Assembly (NCBI GenBank): GCA_910588145.1
Contig: CAJUPO010000005.1
Span: 75,508-139,507 of the forward strand
Direction of reading: 5' to 3'
DNA: 64,000 nt
DNA from: an uncultured Oscillospiraceae bacterium
Lineage (GTDB): Bacteria; Bacillota; Clostridia; Oscillospirales; Ruminococcaceae
The translations under genes and the position numbers were made by a program. The notes under the pieces are model-generated. The model did not search any database. It saw only the letters and a program-made list of their open reading frames with translations, and was not told the origin of the DNA. Below, piece after piece: positions 9,513 to 19,000 of this stretch. Position 1 is the stretch's first letter; every line of letters starts with the position of its first letter.

Positions 9513-9550
9513 ATACATCTCCATTCTGCTGAAAAATCAGCTTTTCTAAC

Positions 9551-9597
9551 AAAAAGACTCATGGATAATAACTTTAAACGTCATTATCCATGAGTCT
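9551..9597 (-). terminator. Intrinsic terminator of the mntP riboswitch
   Basis: On the minus strand a 15-bp perfect stem (9583-9597 with 9555-9569) is followed by a run of U (plus-strand A residues at 9551-9555). It lies between the aptamer and mntP, so it is the likely expression platform: read-through when Mn2+ is high, termination when low. A competing antiterminator pairing could not be resolved by eye. Confidence 0.8.
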
Positions 9598-9675
9598 CGT
9601 TTTTTAAAGCAATACCAGAATATACTCATTATGTTGATATTGCTGCGCTTGGACGCTAACTACTCCCTCAAAGAT
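9598..9675 (-). promoter_or_regulatory. yybP-ykoY manganese riboswitch aptamer
   Basis: Read on the minus strand, the leader contains GGGAGTAG (plus 9660-9667) and TCAACATA (plus 9630-9637), two of the most conserved blocks of the yybP-ykoY (Mn2+-sensing) riboswitch, in the right order and spacing. Flanking helices are visible: GCAATATC with GGTATTGC closes the 3' half, and GCGTCC/AAGCGC lies between the blocks. It begins a few bases after the promoter -10 at 9682-9687 and ends at the terminator before mntP. The motif, the terminator and the downstream Mn2+ exporter agree, so the call is firm. Confidence 0.9.
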
Positions 9676-9681
9676 GAAAAT

Positions 9682-9710
9682 ATTATAACATAGTGAATAA
9701 AAAAAGTCAA
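9682..9710 (-). promoter_or_regulatory. Sigma-A promoter of mntP and its riboswitch
   Basis: On the minus strand TTGACT (plus 9705-9710), a 17-base spacer and a perfect TATAAT (plus 9682-9687). Transcription would start near 9675, exactly where the riboswitch aptamer begins. Confidence 0.85.
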
Positions 9711-9769
9711 GCATTTTTTAGAATTAAAAAAATATCATAAGGAATTTTTTTAAATTTATCTTAATTTAC

Positions 9770-9798
9770 TTTACATATCATGGATTTTAGTGTAAAAT
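9770..9798 (+). promoter_or_regulatory. Sigma-A promoter of pyrH and the housekeeping run
   Basis: TTTACA (9770-9775), 17-base spacer, TAAAAT (9793-9798). It is 29 bases before the pyrH start codon and is the only clear promoter seen before the pyrH-frr-uppS-cdsA genes. Confidence 0.7.
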
Positions 9799-9827
9799 AA
9801 TAAAAGAATATTTTGAGAGGTGTAAAA

Positions 9828-10538
9828 ATGGAACCTAAATATAAAAGAATACTTTTGAAATTAAGCGGCGAAGCTCTTGCCGGAGAAAAGAAATTCGGGC
9901 TTGATTATGGTATCATTGGAAATATCTGTGAAAGTATCAAGAAGTGTGCAGAAGCAAATGTTGAAATTGGTATTGTAGTCGGAGGCGGAAACTTTTGGCG
10001 AGGACGCTCCAGCGGCGGTATGGACAGAACAAGAGCAGATCATATGGGAATGCTTGCTACAACAATAAATGCACTTGCCATAGCCGATGTACTTGAATCT
10101 ATGGATATTGACGTCAGGGTTCAGACTGCAATTACAATGCAGCAGGTAGCGGAGCCTTATATAAGACTAAAGGCTATGTCACATCTTAAAAAAGGCAGAA
10201 TAGTAATTTTCGGATGCGGTACCGGAAATCCGTTTTTCTCTACAGATACAGCCGCTGCATTGCGTGCGGTTGAAATTGAAGCTGATATATTTTTCAAGGC
10301 AACAATGGTTGACGGCGTTTATGATAAGGATCCCAATAAATTTGATGACGCTAAAAAATATGATGAACTTACATTCAGTGAAGTTTTAAGCCAAGACCTT
10401 GGTGTAATGGACAGTACGGCTGCTACTATGTGCCGTGATAATGGAATGGGACTGCTTGTTTTTGATTTGAGCAATCCTGATAATATTTACGATGCTGTAA
10501 TGGGTAAAAATATTGGTACAATAATTAAGGAGAATTAA
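9828..10538 (+). CDS. pyrH: UMP kinase PyrH
   Basis: PyrH phosphorylates UMP to UDP with ATP; it belongs to the amino acid kinase fold and is unlike eukaryotic UMP/CMP kinases. The 236-residue product starts MEPKYKRILLKLSGEALAG and has the glycine-rich VVGGGNFWRG, the GMLATTINALA segment, CGTGNPFFSTDTAAALRA and KATMVDGVYDKDP. The ATG at 9828 is chosen over an in-frame TTG at 9813 because GAGAGGTG (9815-9822) is then the ribosome site. Frr starts two bases after its stop. The pyrH-frr pair is a conserved bacterial gene order. Confidence 0.97.
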   Translation: MEPKYKRILLKLSGEALAGEKKFGLDYGIIGNICESIKKCAEANVEIGIVVGGGNFWRGRSSGGMDRTRADHMGMLATTINALAIADVLESMDIDVRVQTAITMQQVAEPYIRLKAMSHLKKGRIVIFGCGTGNPFFSTDTAAALRAVEIEADIFFKATMVDGVYDKDPNKFDDAKKYDELTFSEVLSQDLGVMDSTAATMCRDNGMGLLVFDLSNPDNIYDAVMGKNIGTIIKEN

Positions 10539-10539
10539 T

Positions 10540-11094
10540 ATGAATGAACAGATGAAAAATGCTGAATCTAAAATGAATAAATCAGTAGAAAGACTTAAAA
10601 GCGAATTTGCATCAATAAGGGCAGGAAGAGCAAATCCGGCTGTTCTTGATAAGGCGATGGTTGATTATTACGGAACGCCTACTCCAATAAATCAGATGGC
10701 TGCGGTTTCAGTAGCGGAAGCAAGAATTCTTGTTATTCAGCCATGGGATATTTCCACACTGAAGGCTATTGAAAAGGCAATTATAACGTCTGATATAGGA
10801 ATTACTCCTACTAATGATGGTAAGGTTATCAGACTGGTATTCCCTCAGCCTACCGAAGACAGACGTAAGGAGCTTTGCAAAGAAATAAAGAAATATGGTG
10901 AAGAAACTAAAATTTCTATAAGAAGTGTTCGACGTGATACTATTGAAAAGTTTAAATCCATGAAAAAAGATGGAGAAATTACTGAAGACGATTTAAAGAA
11001 TCTTGAAAAAGAGATTCAGAATATGACAGATAAACACTGTAAAAATATTGATTCACTAGTTTCTGAAAAGGAAAATGAGGTAATGAGTCTTTAA
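10540..11094 (+). CDS. frr: Ribosome recycling factor
   Basis: RRF, with EF-G, splits the post-termination ribosome. The 184-residue protein has the usual length and the conserved stretches ASIRAGRANPAVLDK, YYGTPTPINQMAAV, QPWDISTLKAIEKAI and LTEDRRKEL-like PTEDRRKELCKEI, with a long coiled-coil C-terminal helix. The ATG at 10540 has AAGGAGA upstream, which lies inside the end of pyrH. Co-transcribed with pyrH and uppS. Confidence 0.97.
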   Translation: MNEQMKNAESKMNKSVERLKSEFASIRAGRANPAVLDKAMVDYYGTPTPINQMAAVSVAEARILVIQPWDISTLKAIEKAIITSDIGITPTNDGKVIRLVFPQPTEDRRKELCKEIKKYGEETKISIRSVRRDTIEKFKSMKKDGEITEDDLKNLEKEIQNMTDKHCKNIDSLVSEKENEVMSL

Positions 11095-11109
11095 TTTAAG
11101 GAGTGTTTA

Positions 11110-11847
11110 ATGGCATTATTTAAAAGAAAAAACACAGATAGTAATTTACCGGATATTCTGCCTGAGCATATTGCCTTTATCATGGACGGTAACGGAAGAT
11201 GGGCTAAAAAGCGTGGAATGCCAAGAAAATTTGGGCATAGAGAAGGCGCAAAGAATTTTAAGCGTATCACTCAGTACTGTAAGGATATTGGGATAAAGAA
11301 TGTTACTTTTTATGCATTTTCTACCGAAAACTGGAAAAGACCTAAAGATGAGGTTGAGGCTATAATAGAACTGTTTCGGGAATATATAGTTGACGTACGT
11401 AATTATATCGGTGAAGAAGTAAGGGTTTTATTTTTAGGCGATAAAAAGATTTTTGACGATGATCTTCAGAAAAAGATGAATGATCTTGAAGAAGACACTA
11501 AAGAATACAGTAAAATGACTATGCTTCTTGCCATTAATTATGGGGGAAGGGATGAAATTGTTCACGCTTCAAAGATACTTGCGGAAAAAGTCAGGAATAA
11601 TGAAATTGAATCCGAAGATATTGATGAAGTAATGTTTCAAAAGTACCTTTATACTGCGGATGTTCCGGATGTGGATCTTATGATTCGTCCAAGCGGGGAA
11701 GTGAGGTTATCTAATTTTCTTATATGGCAGTCAGCATATGCTGAATTTTACTTTACGGATGTTTTATGGCCTGATTTTTCAGAAAAGGAACTAAATAAAG
11801 CTCTTGCGGATTTTTCCCGCCGTTCCAGACGATTCGGAGGTGTTTAA
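11110..11847 (+). CDS. uppS: Isoprenyl transferase (undecaprenyl diphosphate synthase)
   Basis: UppS condenses isopentenyl diphosphate onto farnesyl diphosphate to give the C55 lipid carrier for peptidoglycan and other wall polymers. The 245-residue cis-prenyltransferase shows HIAFIMDGNGRWAKKRG with the catalytic Asp, FGHREGAKNF, TFYAFSTENWKRP and, near the end, DLMIRPSGEVRLSNFLIWQ followed by YAEFYFTDVLWPDF. Canonical enzymes have SGExRISNFLLWQ, so this matches closely. AAGGAG at 11099 is the ribosome site. The stop is directly followed by the cdsA start. Confidence 0.96.
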   Translation: MALFKRKNTDSNLPDILPEHIAFIMDGNGRWAKKRGMPRKFGHREGAKNFKRITQYCKDIGIKNVTFYAFSTENWKRPKDEVEAIIELFREYIVDVRNYIGEEVRVLFLGDKKIFDDDLQKKMNDLEEDTKEYSKMTMLLAINYGGRDEIVHASKILAEKVRNNEIESEDIDEVMFQKYLYTADVPDVDLMIRPSGEVRLSNFLIWQSAYAEFYFTDVLWPDFSEKELNKALADFSRRSRRFGGV

Positions 11848-12681
11848 ATGGTAATTAGACTTGTATCTGCGTTTGTCGGAGCAATTATTGCCGTCATAAT
11901 TCTGATTTTTCATAATACAATTGCTTTAAATATTGCAATAGGAATTATTTCAGTTATTATGATGTATGAACTTTTGAAAGCAGCAAAATGCATAAAATTT
12001 CGTTTAACCTGCATACCCGCATTTATTTTTGTAGGCATAAGTCCGTTTTTTATTACAGGCAGGTTGTCGGCTTATAGAAATATTATCTTGATTGCAGTTA
12101 TACTATTTATTTTTGCAACTTATATAATTCAGCATAAAACACTTAAATATTTTCGTTTGATGTTTATTATTTCTGCTATGCTTTTGATTAGTATGTCTAT
12201 GGGATGTCTTATTGCTTTAAATTCAGCAAGCAGCGTTCATGGACTTATGTATCTGATTATGGGATTGTGCGGAGCGTGGCTTGCTGATTCCGGAGCATAT
12301 TTTGCAGGCACTTTTCTTGGTAAAAGAAAGCTATGCCCCGAAGTGAGTCCTAAAAAAACGGTAGAAGGTTTTATTGGTGGAATAGTTGTAACAGGTCTGC
12401 TGTTTATGCTGATAAATTTTGCTTATTCAAAAATTCTTCCGTCAGTTTCTGATAGTTCTGTTGAAATTAATTATTTTGCAGTAGGTTTAATAGGAATGAT
12501 TCTTGCTGTGGTAGGAACAATAGGAGATCTGTCTGCGTCAGTACTGAAAAGACAGTGCGGCATCAAGGATTACGGAAACATTATGCCTGGTCATGGAGGC
12601 CTTATGGACAGATTTGACAGTGTTATATTTGTAGCGCCATGTCTCTTTGCACTTTTACAGGTTTTTAGTATATACAAATGA
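11848..12681 (+). CDS. cdsA: Phosphatidate cytidylyltransferase CdsA
   Basis: CdsA makes CDP-diacylglycerol from phosphatidate and CTP, the precursor of anionic phospholipids. The 277-residue integral membrane protein has about eight hydrophobic segments and the C-terminal signature (consensus SxxKRxxxxKDxxxxxPGHGGxxDRxD), seen here as SVLKRQCGIKDYGNIMPGHG followed by GLMDRFDS. The ADSGAYFAGTFLGK and SPKKTVEGFIGG stretches are typical. ATG at 11848 abuts the uppS stop, so translation is probably coupled. Confidence 0.96.
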   Translation: MVIRLVSAFVGAIIAVIILIFHNTIALNIAIGIISVIMMYELLKAAKCIKFRLTCIPAFIFVGISPFFITGRLSAYRNIILIAVILFIFATYIIQHKTLKYFRLMFIISAMLLISMSMGCLIALNSASSVHGLMYLIMGLCGAWLADSGAYFAGTFLGKRKLCPEVSPKKTVEGFIGGIVVTGLLFMLINFAYSKILPSVSDSSVEINYFAVGLIGMILAVVGTIGDLSASVLKRQCGIKDYGNIMPGHGGLMDRFDSVIFVAPCLFALLQVFSIYK

Positions 12682-12686
12682 TTACA

Positions 12687-12708
12687 GGGGCTATTCAGCC
12701 CCTTTTTT
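12687..12708 (+). terminator. Short terminator-like hairpin between cdsA and dxr
   Basis: GGGGCT (12687-12692), a four-base loop and AGCCCC (12697-12702), followed by six T residues. It lies six bases after the cdsA stop. No obvious promoter separates it from dxr, so it may be leaky and reduce, but not abolish, expression of the distal genes. Confidence 0.65.
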
Positions 12709-12733
12709 CAAAAATTATTGAAAGGATGGCATT

Positions 12734-12763
12734 ATGCTGGAAAAACGGCATATAATAACATGA
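12734..12763 (+). CDS. Possible nine-codon leader ORF upstream of dxr
   Basis: ATG at 12734 has GAAAGGA (12720-12726) at a good distance and encodes MLEKRHIIT before TGA at 12761-12763. That stop overlaps the chosen dxr ATG (12760) in an ATGA arrangement, the usual layout for translational coupling. The dxr ATG itself has only a poor ribosome site. The peptide has no notable composition. It could be chance; no homology can be judged at this length. Confidence 0.3.
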   Translation: MLEKRHIIT

Positions 12764-13908
12764 ATAAAGTAAAAAACATTTCTATTCTTGGTTCTACAGG
12801 TTCAATTGGAACCCAGGCTCTTGAAGTTGCTAAAATGTATAATTTAAATATAAAGGCATTGGCAGCTAATAGTAATGCAGAACTTCTTGCAAAGCAGTGT
12901 AAGGAATTTAATGCAGAATGTGTATGTATCTATGATGATAAGTATTATAAAGAATTAAAAAGCCTCTTATTTGGACAAAATGTAAAAATTCTTACCGGAA
13001 TGGAAGGCTTGTGTGAAATTGCCTCAGATAACAGCATAGATATTTTGCTTAATTCTGTAGTAGGTATGGTAGGTCTTCTTCCTACACTTAAGGCAATAGA
13101 AAATAAGACGGATATAGCGCTTGCGAATAAAGAAACACTTGTTGCAGGCGGAAATCTTGTAATGGAGCTTGCCGCTAAGAATGGTGTTAATATTTTTCCG
13201 GTGGATAGTGAACATTCTGCGATTTTTCAGTGCTTGCAGGGAAATAAGCGTTCTCAGCTGAAAAAAATTATTCTCACCGCATCAGGGGGACCGTTTTTCG
13301 GTAAAAAATTATCTGATTTAGAAAATGTAACTGTTAATGAAGCCTTGGCACATCCAAACTGGAGTATGGGGAACAAAATTACCATAGATTCATCTACTCT
13401 CATGAATAAAGGTCTGGAATTTATCGAGGCAAAATGGCTTTTTGATTTGACTCCTGAACAAATAGAAATTGTTGTACATCGCCAGAGTGTTGTCCATTCA
13501 GCAGTAGAATATAATGATAATTCAGTAATTGCGCAGATGGGTGTTCCGGATATGAAAATACCAATACAGTATGCCATTTTGTATCCTGACAGGCTTAAGT
13601 GCAGCTGTAAAGCATTAAGTCTGACTGATTATGGAACCTTGACTTTTGAAAAGCCGGACTTTGAAACTTTTAAATGCCTTACAGCTTGCATTGAAGCGAT
13701 AAAACGAGGCGGAGCCTATCCCTGTATTATCAATGGTGCAAATGAAGAAGCCGTAGGACATTTTCTTAAAGGTAAAATAAAGTTTTTAGAGATAGGTGAG
13801 CTTGTAAGTAATGTATTAGATAAATTTTCTTATAGTGAAATTGTCACATATGAAGATGTGATAAACTGGGATAAAGAAGCAAGGGATTTTGTTAACAGAA
13901 TGATTTAA
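12760..13908 (+). CDS. dxr: 1-deoxy-D-xylulose 5-phosphate reductoisomerase Dxr
   Basis: Dxr (IspC) converts DXP to 2-C-methylerythritol 4-phosphate with NADPH, the second step of the MEP isoprenoid pathway. The 382-residue protein starts with the NADPH-binding ISILGSTGSIGTQALEV and has ALANKETLVAGG, PVDSEHSAIFQCL (metal-binding Asp and Glu), ILTASGGPF, HPNWSMGNKITIDSSTLMNK and VHRQSVVHSAVEY. The start at 12760 keeps the conserved N-terminus; an in-frame TTG at 12718 is also open but has no ribosome site. Together with ispG and uppS in the same run it covers several steps of isoprenoid supply. Confidence 0.95.
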   Translation: MNKVKNISILGSTGSIGTQALEVAKMYNLNIKALAANSNAELLAKQCKEFNAECVCIYDDKYYKELKSLLFGQNVKILTGMEGLCEIASDNSIDILLNSVVGMVGLLPTLKAIENKTDIALANKETLVAGGNLVMELAAKNGVNIFPVDSEHSAIFQCLQGNKRSQLKKIILTASGGPFFGKKLSDLENVTVNEALAHPNWSMGNKITIDSSTLMNKGLEFIEAKWLFDLTPEQIEIVVHRQSVVHSAVEYNDNSVIAQMGVPDMKIPIQYAILYPDRLKCSCKALSLTDYGTLTFEKPDFETFKCLTACIEAIKRGGAYPCIINGANEEAVGHFLKGKIKFLEIGELVSNVLDKFSYSEIVTYEDVINWDKEARDFVNRMI

Positions 13909-13944
13909 CATGGCAGTTTTTGTGCTGTCGGAATGGAGATTTAT

Positions 13945-15003
13945 ATGCATAGTATTTTAAAAATTTTACTGGCCATAGTAATATTTGGTGTACTTATTTT
14001 TATCCATGAGTTTGGTCATTTTATGATTGCAAAGCTTTGCGGAATAAAGGTTAATAAATTTGCTCTTGGTATGGGTCCATGCATTTTCAGAAAGAGAAAG
14101 GGAGAAACAGAGTATTCGGTTCGGATTTTGCCAATAGGCGGATTTTGCTCAATGGAGGGCGAGGACGAAGAAAGTAATAATGAAGGTGCATTTGGAAGTA
14201 AGCCTGTCTGGAAAAGGATTCTCGTTGTTGCAGCAGGTGCATTTATGAATATATTACTTGGTTTTATTCTTGTAGTAGTTACTACCTGTATGCTTACAAG
14301 AATACCGGTTATGAAAATATCAGGGTTTGATACAACCGGAGAAAATGAGGGTAAAATAGTTGCCTCAAGTTATGAAACCGGACTTAGTGTTGATGATGAA
14401 ATATTGGAAGTTGATGGAATGCGAATTTTTACGGATTCAGATCTTCTATATAAATTAAGTTCAACTGATAAGGAGACTCTTGATCTGATAGTAAAAAGAG
14501 ACGGAAAAAAAATAGAACTTAAAAATGTTGCTTTTCTGAATAAAGAAACTAAAGATATCATTGATTTTAGTTTATATGGAATGGATAAAAATCCTATAAG
14601 CGTATTATCATATTCGTGTAGGGAAACTGCATCAACAGCCCGCCTGATATGGATTTCTGTTGTTGATTTAATAAGCGGAGAATATGGTTTTCATGATCTG
14701 TCCGGACCGGTAGGGCTTGTAAATGCAATAGGCGACGCAGCGGAAACCGGACGAAATATTAAAGAAAATATATATTCAGTTTTAAGTTTAACAATATTCA
14801 TCACAATAAATTTAGGAATATTTAATCTTTTGCCTATTCCGGGATTAGACGGAGGCAGACTGATTTTTCTTTTCATAGAAGCCATCAGAAGAAAACCAGT
14901 TAAACCTGAACATGAAGGTGTGATTCACCTAATTGGAATGGCGCTGCTTATGCTATTAATTATTGCTGTTACATTTGGAGATGTTTTTAAACTGTTAGGT
15001 TAG
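13945..15003 (+). CDS. rseP: RIP (site-2) metalloprotease RseP
   Basis: A membrane-embedded zinc protease (M50B) that cleaves transmembrane substrates such as anti-sigma factors and leftover signal peptides. The 352-residue protein has HEFGHF in the first membrane segment (zinc ligands and catalytic Glu), a single PDZ domain in about residues 115-185, and the second active-site motif NLLPIPGLDGGR near residue 293. The in-frame ATG at 13933 is rejected because it overlaps the ribosome site; ATG 13945 has GGAG six bases upstream. Its place between dxr and ispG is a common Firmicute gene order. Confidence 0.95.
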   Translation: MHSILKILLAIVIFGVLIFIHEFGHFMIAKLCGIKVNKFALGMGPCIFRKRKGETEYSVRILPIGGFCSMEGEDEESNNEGAFGSKPVWKRILVVAAGAFMNILLGFILVVVTTCMLTRIPVMKISGFDTTGENEGKIVASSYETGLSVDDEILEVDGMRIFTDSDLLYKLSSTDKETLDLIVKRDGKKIELKNVAFLNKETKDIIDFSLYGMDKNPISVLSYSCRETASTARLIWISVVDLISGEYGFHDLSGPVGLVNAIGDAAETGRNIKENIYSVLSLTIFITINLGIFNLLPIPGLDGGRLIFLFIEAIRRKPVKPEHEGVIHLIGMALLMLLIIAVTFGDVFKLLG

Positions 15004-15024
15004 TGTTCAGAATGGAGATTTATT

Positions 15025-16062
15025 ATGAGAAATGTTAAGACCGTAAAGGTAGGAAATAATGTTTTAAATGGTAAAAAAATATATATTCAGTCAATGCTAA
15101 ATAAGCGTTCGGATGATGTTAAGGGAAATGTAGAACAGGCTATAGAACTTGAAAAGGCTGGTTGTGATATTGTAAGGGCAGCAATTCCGGATATGGAAGC
15201 AATCAAGCTGATACCGGCCATAAAGGAAAAGGTTAAAATCCCCCTCGTTGCAGATATACATTTTGACTATCGGCTCGCTTTGGCGGCAGCAGACGCAGGA
15301 ATTGATAAAATAAGAATTAACCCTGGGAATATAGGAGATATAGACCGTGTAAAGCAGGTTGCTGTTACTTGTGCAAATAAAAATATACCAATAAGAATAG
15401 GAGTTAATTCCGGTTCGCTGGAAAAAGAAATACTTGAAAGATACGGTTCACCTACTCCGGAAGCTCTTGTAGAAAGTGCTTTAGGACATGTGAAGCTGCT
15501 TGAGCGTTTTGATTTTGACAGTATTGTTATTTCTATTAAATCATCAAATGTAAAAAATATGATTGACAGCTACCGCCTTGCAGCTTTAAAGTGCAGCTAT
15601 CCTCTGCATTTGGGAGTTACCGAAGCAGGTACTGAACGTATGGGTATTATCAAGTCTTCAGTTGGAATCGGTTCACTGCTCTGTGATGAAATAGGCGAAA
15701 CAATAAGAGTATCGCTGACCGGAGACCCAGTAAGTGAGGTTTATGCAGCAAAGGATATTTTAAAAGCTGTTGGTAAGGGAAGCGGAGTTGAAATAATTTC
15801 TTGTCCTACCTGCGGAAGAACAAGAATAGACCTTGTAAAGGCAGCTAAACAAGTAGAAGATGCGGTGAAGGATATTGACAAAAACATTAAAGTGGCAATT
15901 ATGGGATGTGTTGTCAATGGTCCGGGAGAAGCTAAAGAAGCAGACATTGGAATTGCCGGCGGAGATAAATGTGCTGTTTTGTTTAAAAAAGGTGAAATCA
16001 TAAAAAAGATAAATGAGGAAGATATACTTCCTGAGCTAATGAAGGAAATTGAAAAACTGTAG
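15025..16062 (+). CDS. ispG: (E)-4-hydroxy-3-methylbut-2-enyl-diphosphate synthase IspG (GcpE)
   Basis: IspG reduces methylerythritol cyclodiphosphate to HMBPP, the penultimate MEP-pathway step, using a [4Fe-4S] cluster. The 345-residue protein has the TIM-barrel half with IPLVADIHFDYRLAL and KIRINPGNIG, and the cluster half with the CPTCGRTRIDL pair of cysteines and GCVVNGPGEAKEADIGIAGG supplying the third cysteine and the downstream Glu. Length is typical of the short, two-domain bacterial type. ATG 15025 has the same AATGGAGAT ribosome context as rseP. Confidence 0.97.
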   Translation: MRNVKTVKVGNNVLNGKKIYIQSMLNKRSDDVKGNVEQAIELEKAGCDIVRAAIPDMEAIKLIPAIKEKVKIPLVADIHFDYRLALAAADAGIDKIRINPGNIGDIDRVKQVAVTCANKNIPIRIGVNSGSLEKEILERYGSPTPEALVESALGHVKLLERFDFDSIVISIKSSNVKNMIDSYRLAALKCSYPLHLGVTEAGTERMGIIKSSVGIGSLLCDEIGETIRVSLTGDPVSEVYAAKDILKAVGKGSGVEIISCPTCGRTRIDLVKAAKQVEDAVKDIDKNIKVAIMGCVVNGPGEAKEADIGIAGGDKCAVLFKKGEIIKKINEEDILPELMKEIEKL

Positions 16063-16070
16063 GAGTTATT

Positions 16071-19000
16071 ATGAAAGAAATTAACCTCGGAGAATTTCTC
16101 GCTGAATATACAATGGAAATTCCTGAAACAGTTAAAAGCGGACAGATTTATAAACTTACATACTCTGCTTCTCATACAGAAATTGCTTTTTATGTAAGAT
16201 TTAATAATATTGTTCCTTATAGTGATACGGTAAGCTTTGAAAAGCATTTGGAAAGGCTTTTCAATATAGAAAAAATTAATCTTTATTGTAAATATTCTCC
16301 TGATATGTTTTCCATTTCTTATTACAATGACCTTGTATTAAAACTTAAGCGTAAACTTGCAGTTGTTAACGGTTTTTTGGATAATTCAAAGCCGGAATAT
16401 GCTGACGGTATTATTAAAATAGAGCTTAAAAACGGAGGTTATGATCTTCTTGTAAGGGCAAACTTTTGCGGCGAACTTTCAAAATTAATTTATGATGAAT
16501 TTAATTTAAATATTAAAATTGAACTTGCTGGAGAACATAATGTGAATCCGCTGGAGCACGGCAGACTAATTGAAGAGGCAAATGCTGCTATAAATGTGCG
16601 GAATGAACAGTTTGTACCTGTTCCTGTTTCGGAAAAAACAGAAAATTTATATGAAGATTTTCCCTATGAGCCTGAGAATACTGAATATAATGATATTACT
16701 GATTCAGTAATATCTGAAGTTGATTTATCTGGTATAAAACTGGAAGTAATAACTGATTCTGCTGAACAAATAATCGGAAAAAAAATAAGAGGAGCAATTG
16801 AATCAATCGATTCAGCAGTAAAGAATCTTGACCGATTCGTGGTTATTTGTGCTGATATTTTTGATGTGGCTGATTCAAGAACTACAAGAAACGGGAAAAT
16901 TATTTATACATATTATATTACTGACTATACTGGTTCAATTATAATGAAATTCTTTTTTGATCCGCAAAAAGGAGAATTTCCGGAAGGCAGACTAAAAAAA
17001 GGCACAACTATAATTGCGTCCGGAAAAATAGAATATGATGATTTTTCAAAAGATATTACTATAAAGCCAAATTCAGTTGTTGTTGTCAAGAAAGAGCAGC
17101 GCATGGATCATTCAGATAAGAAGCGTGTAGAGCTTCATATGCATACCTCCATGTCTGCAATGGATGCTGTTACAGATGTTTCAGATCTTATAAAACGGGC
17201 GCATTCCTGGGGACATAAAGCTATTGCAATAACGGATCATGGTGTTGTACAGGCTTATCCTGATGCAATGAACGCTTCAGCTGGACTTGATGACTTTAAG
17301 GTTATTTATGGATGTGAGGCATATGTTGTTAATGATATTAATCCTTTAAAAATAATCAGTGCAGATGATAAAAGAAGCGTTAACGATGAGATAATCATTT
17401 ATGATGTGGAAACGACTGGATTAAATGTCGAAAAAGAACGTCTTACTGAGATTGGTGCTGTTAAAATGAAAAATATGAGAATCATAGACAGCTTCAATAT
17501 TATGGTAAATCCTGAAAAGAAAATACCTGAGAAGATTATTGAACTTACCGGAATTACTGACGCAATGGTTGCCAATGCCCCTAAGGAGAGGGAAGCCTTA
17601 GAAGAATTTATGAAATTCTGCGGTGAAAATCCTGTTCTTGTTGCTCATAATAACCGCTTTGATAATTCATTTATTAACGCTGTATGTGACCGTCATAACA
17701 TAAAATTTGATTATACAAGTATTGACAGCTTGGTATTAAGCAGAGCAATGATTCCAGAACTGGGAAAGCATAAGCTTGATACTGTTGCAAAATATTTAAA
17801 GCTTGGAAAGTTTGAACATCATAGGGCAAGCGACGATGCAAAAATACTTGCAAAAATTTTTGCAGTGCTTATGAATAGATTAATAAAAGAAAATGATGTT
17901 CAGGTACTTGGTGAGCTTAATACAAAAGTTAATAAAATAAATGTAAAAAAGCTCAAATCCTATCATCAGATTATTCTTGTAAAAAATAGCGTTGGTCTGA
18001 AAAATCTTTATAAGCTTATTTCATCAAGTCAGCTTGAATACTTTTATAAGAAACCACTTATACCCAAATCTGAGCTTATCAGACATCGTGAAGGACTTAT
18101 TTTCGGAAGCGCCTGTGAAGCAGGTGAACTTTTCAGCGCAATATTGGATAAAGAACCTGAGGGTAAGATAGAAGAATTAGCGAAGTTTTACGATTATTTA
18201 GAAATTCAGCCTATCATGAATAATGAATTTTTGATGAGGAATGGAATTGTTGATTCTAAAAAAGAACTTGAATATTTAAATAAAAAAATAGTAGAACTGG
18301 GGGACAAGCTCAGTATTCCGGTTTGTGCAACCTGCGATGTGCATTTTATGGACGAGGAAGATAGTATTTTCCGAAAAATTTTAATGAGCGGTAATGGATT
18401 TAAAGACGCTGAAATGCAGCCGCCGCTTTATTTGAGAACTACTGAAGAGATGCTGCGGGAATTTGAATACCTTGGAAAAGAAAAGGCATATGAAGTAGTT
18501 GTAGAAAATACAAACATGATTGCGGATTGGGTTGAAGAGGTTAGACCTATACCAAAGGGGACATTTACACCTGATCTTCCCGGCGCTCAGGAGGATCTTG
18601 TAAGAATTACAAATGAAAGAGCAAAAAGTATTTATGGTGATCCTCTTCCGGAATTAGTTGAAAAACGGCTTAACAGAGAATTAGAATCAATTATAAAGCA
18701 TGGATTTTCAGTGCTCTACATCATTGCTCAAAAGCTTGTCTGGAATTCAGAGGAAAACGGTTATCTTGTTGGTTCAAGAGGTTCAGTTGGCTCTTCATTT
18801 GTAGCCTCGATGGCAGGTATCTCTGAGGTGAATCCGCTTGCTCCGCATTATGTTTGTCCGGATTGCAAATACAGCGAGTTTATAACAGACGGAAGTACAG
18901 GCTCTGGATTTGATCTTCCGCAAAAGAACTGTCCTAAATGCGGAGCTGATATGAGGCGTGACGGGCATGATATTCCTTTTGAAACATTTTTGGGCTTTGA

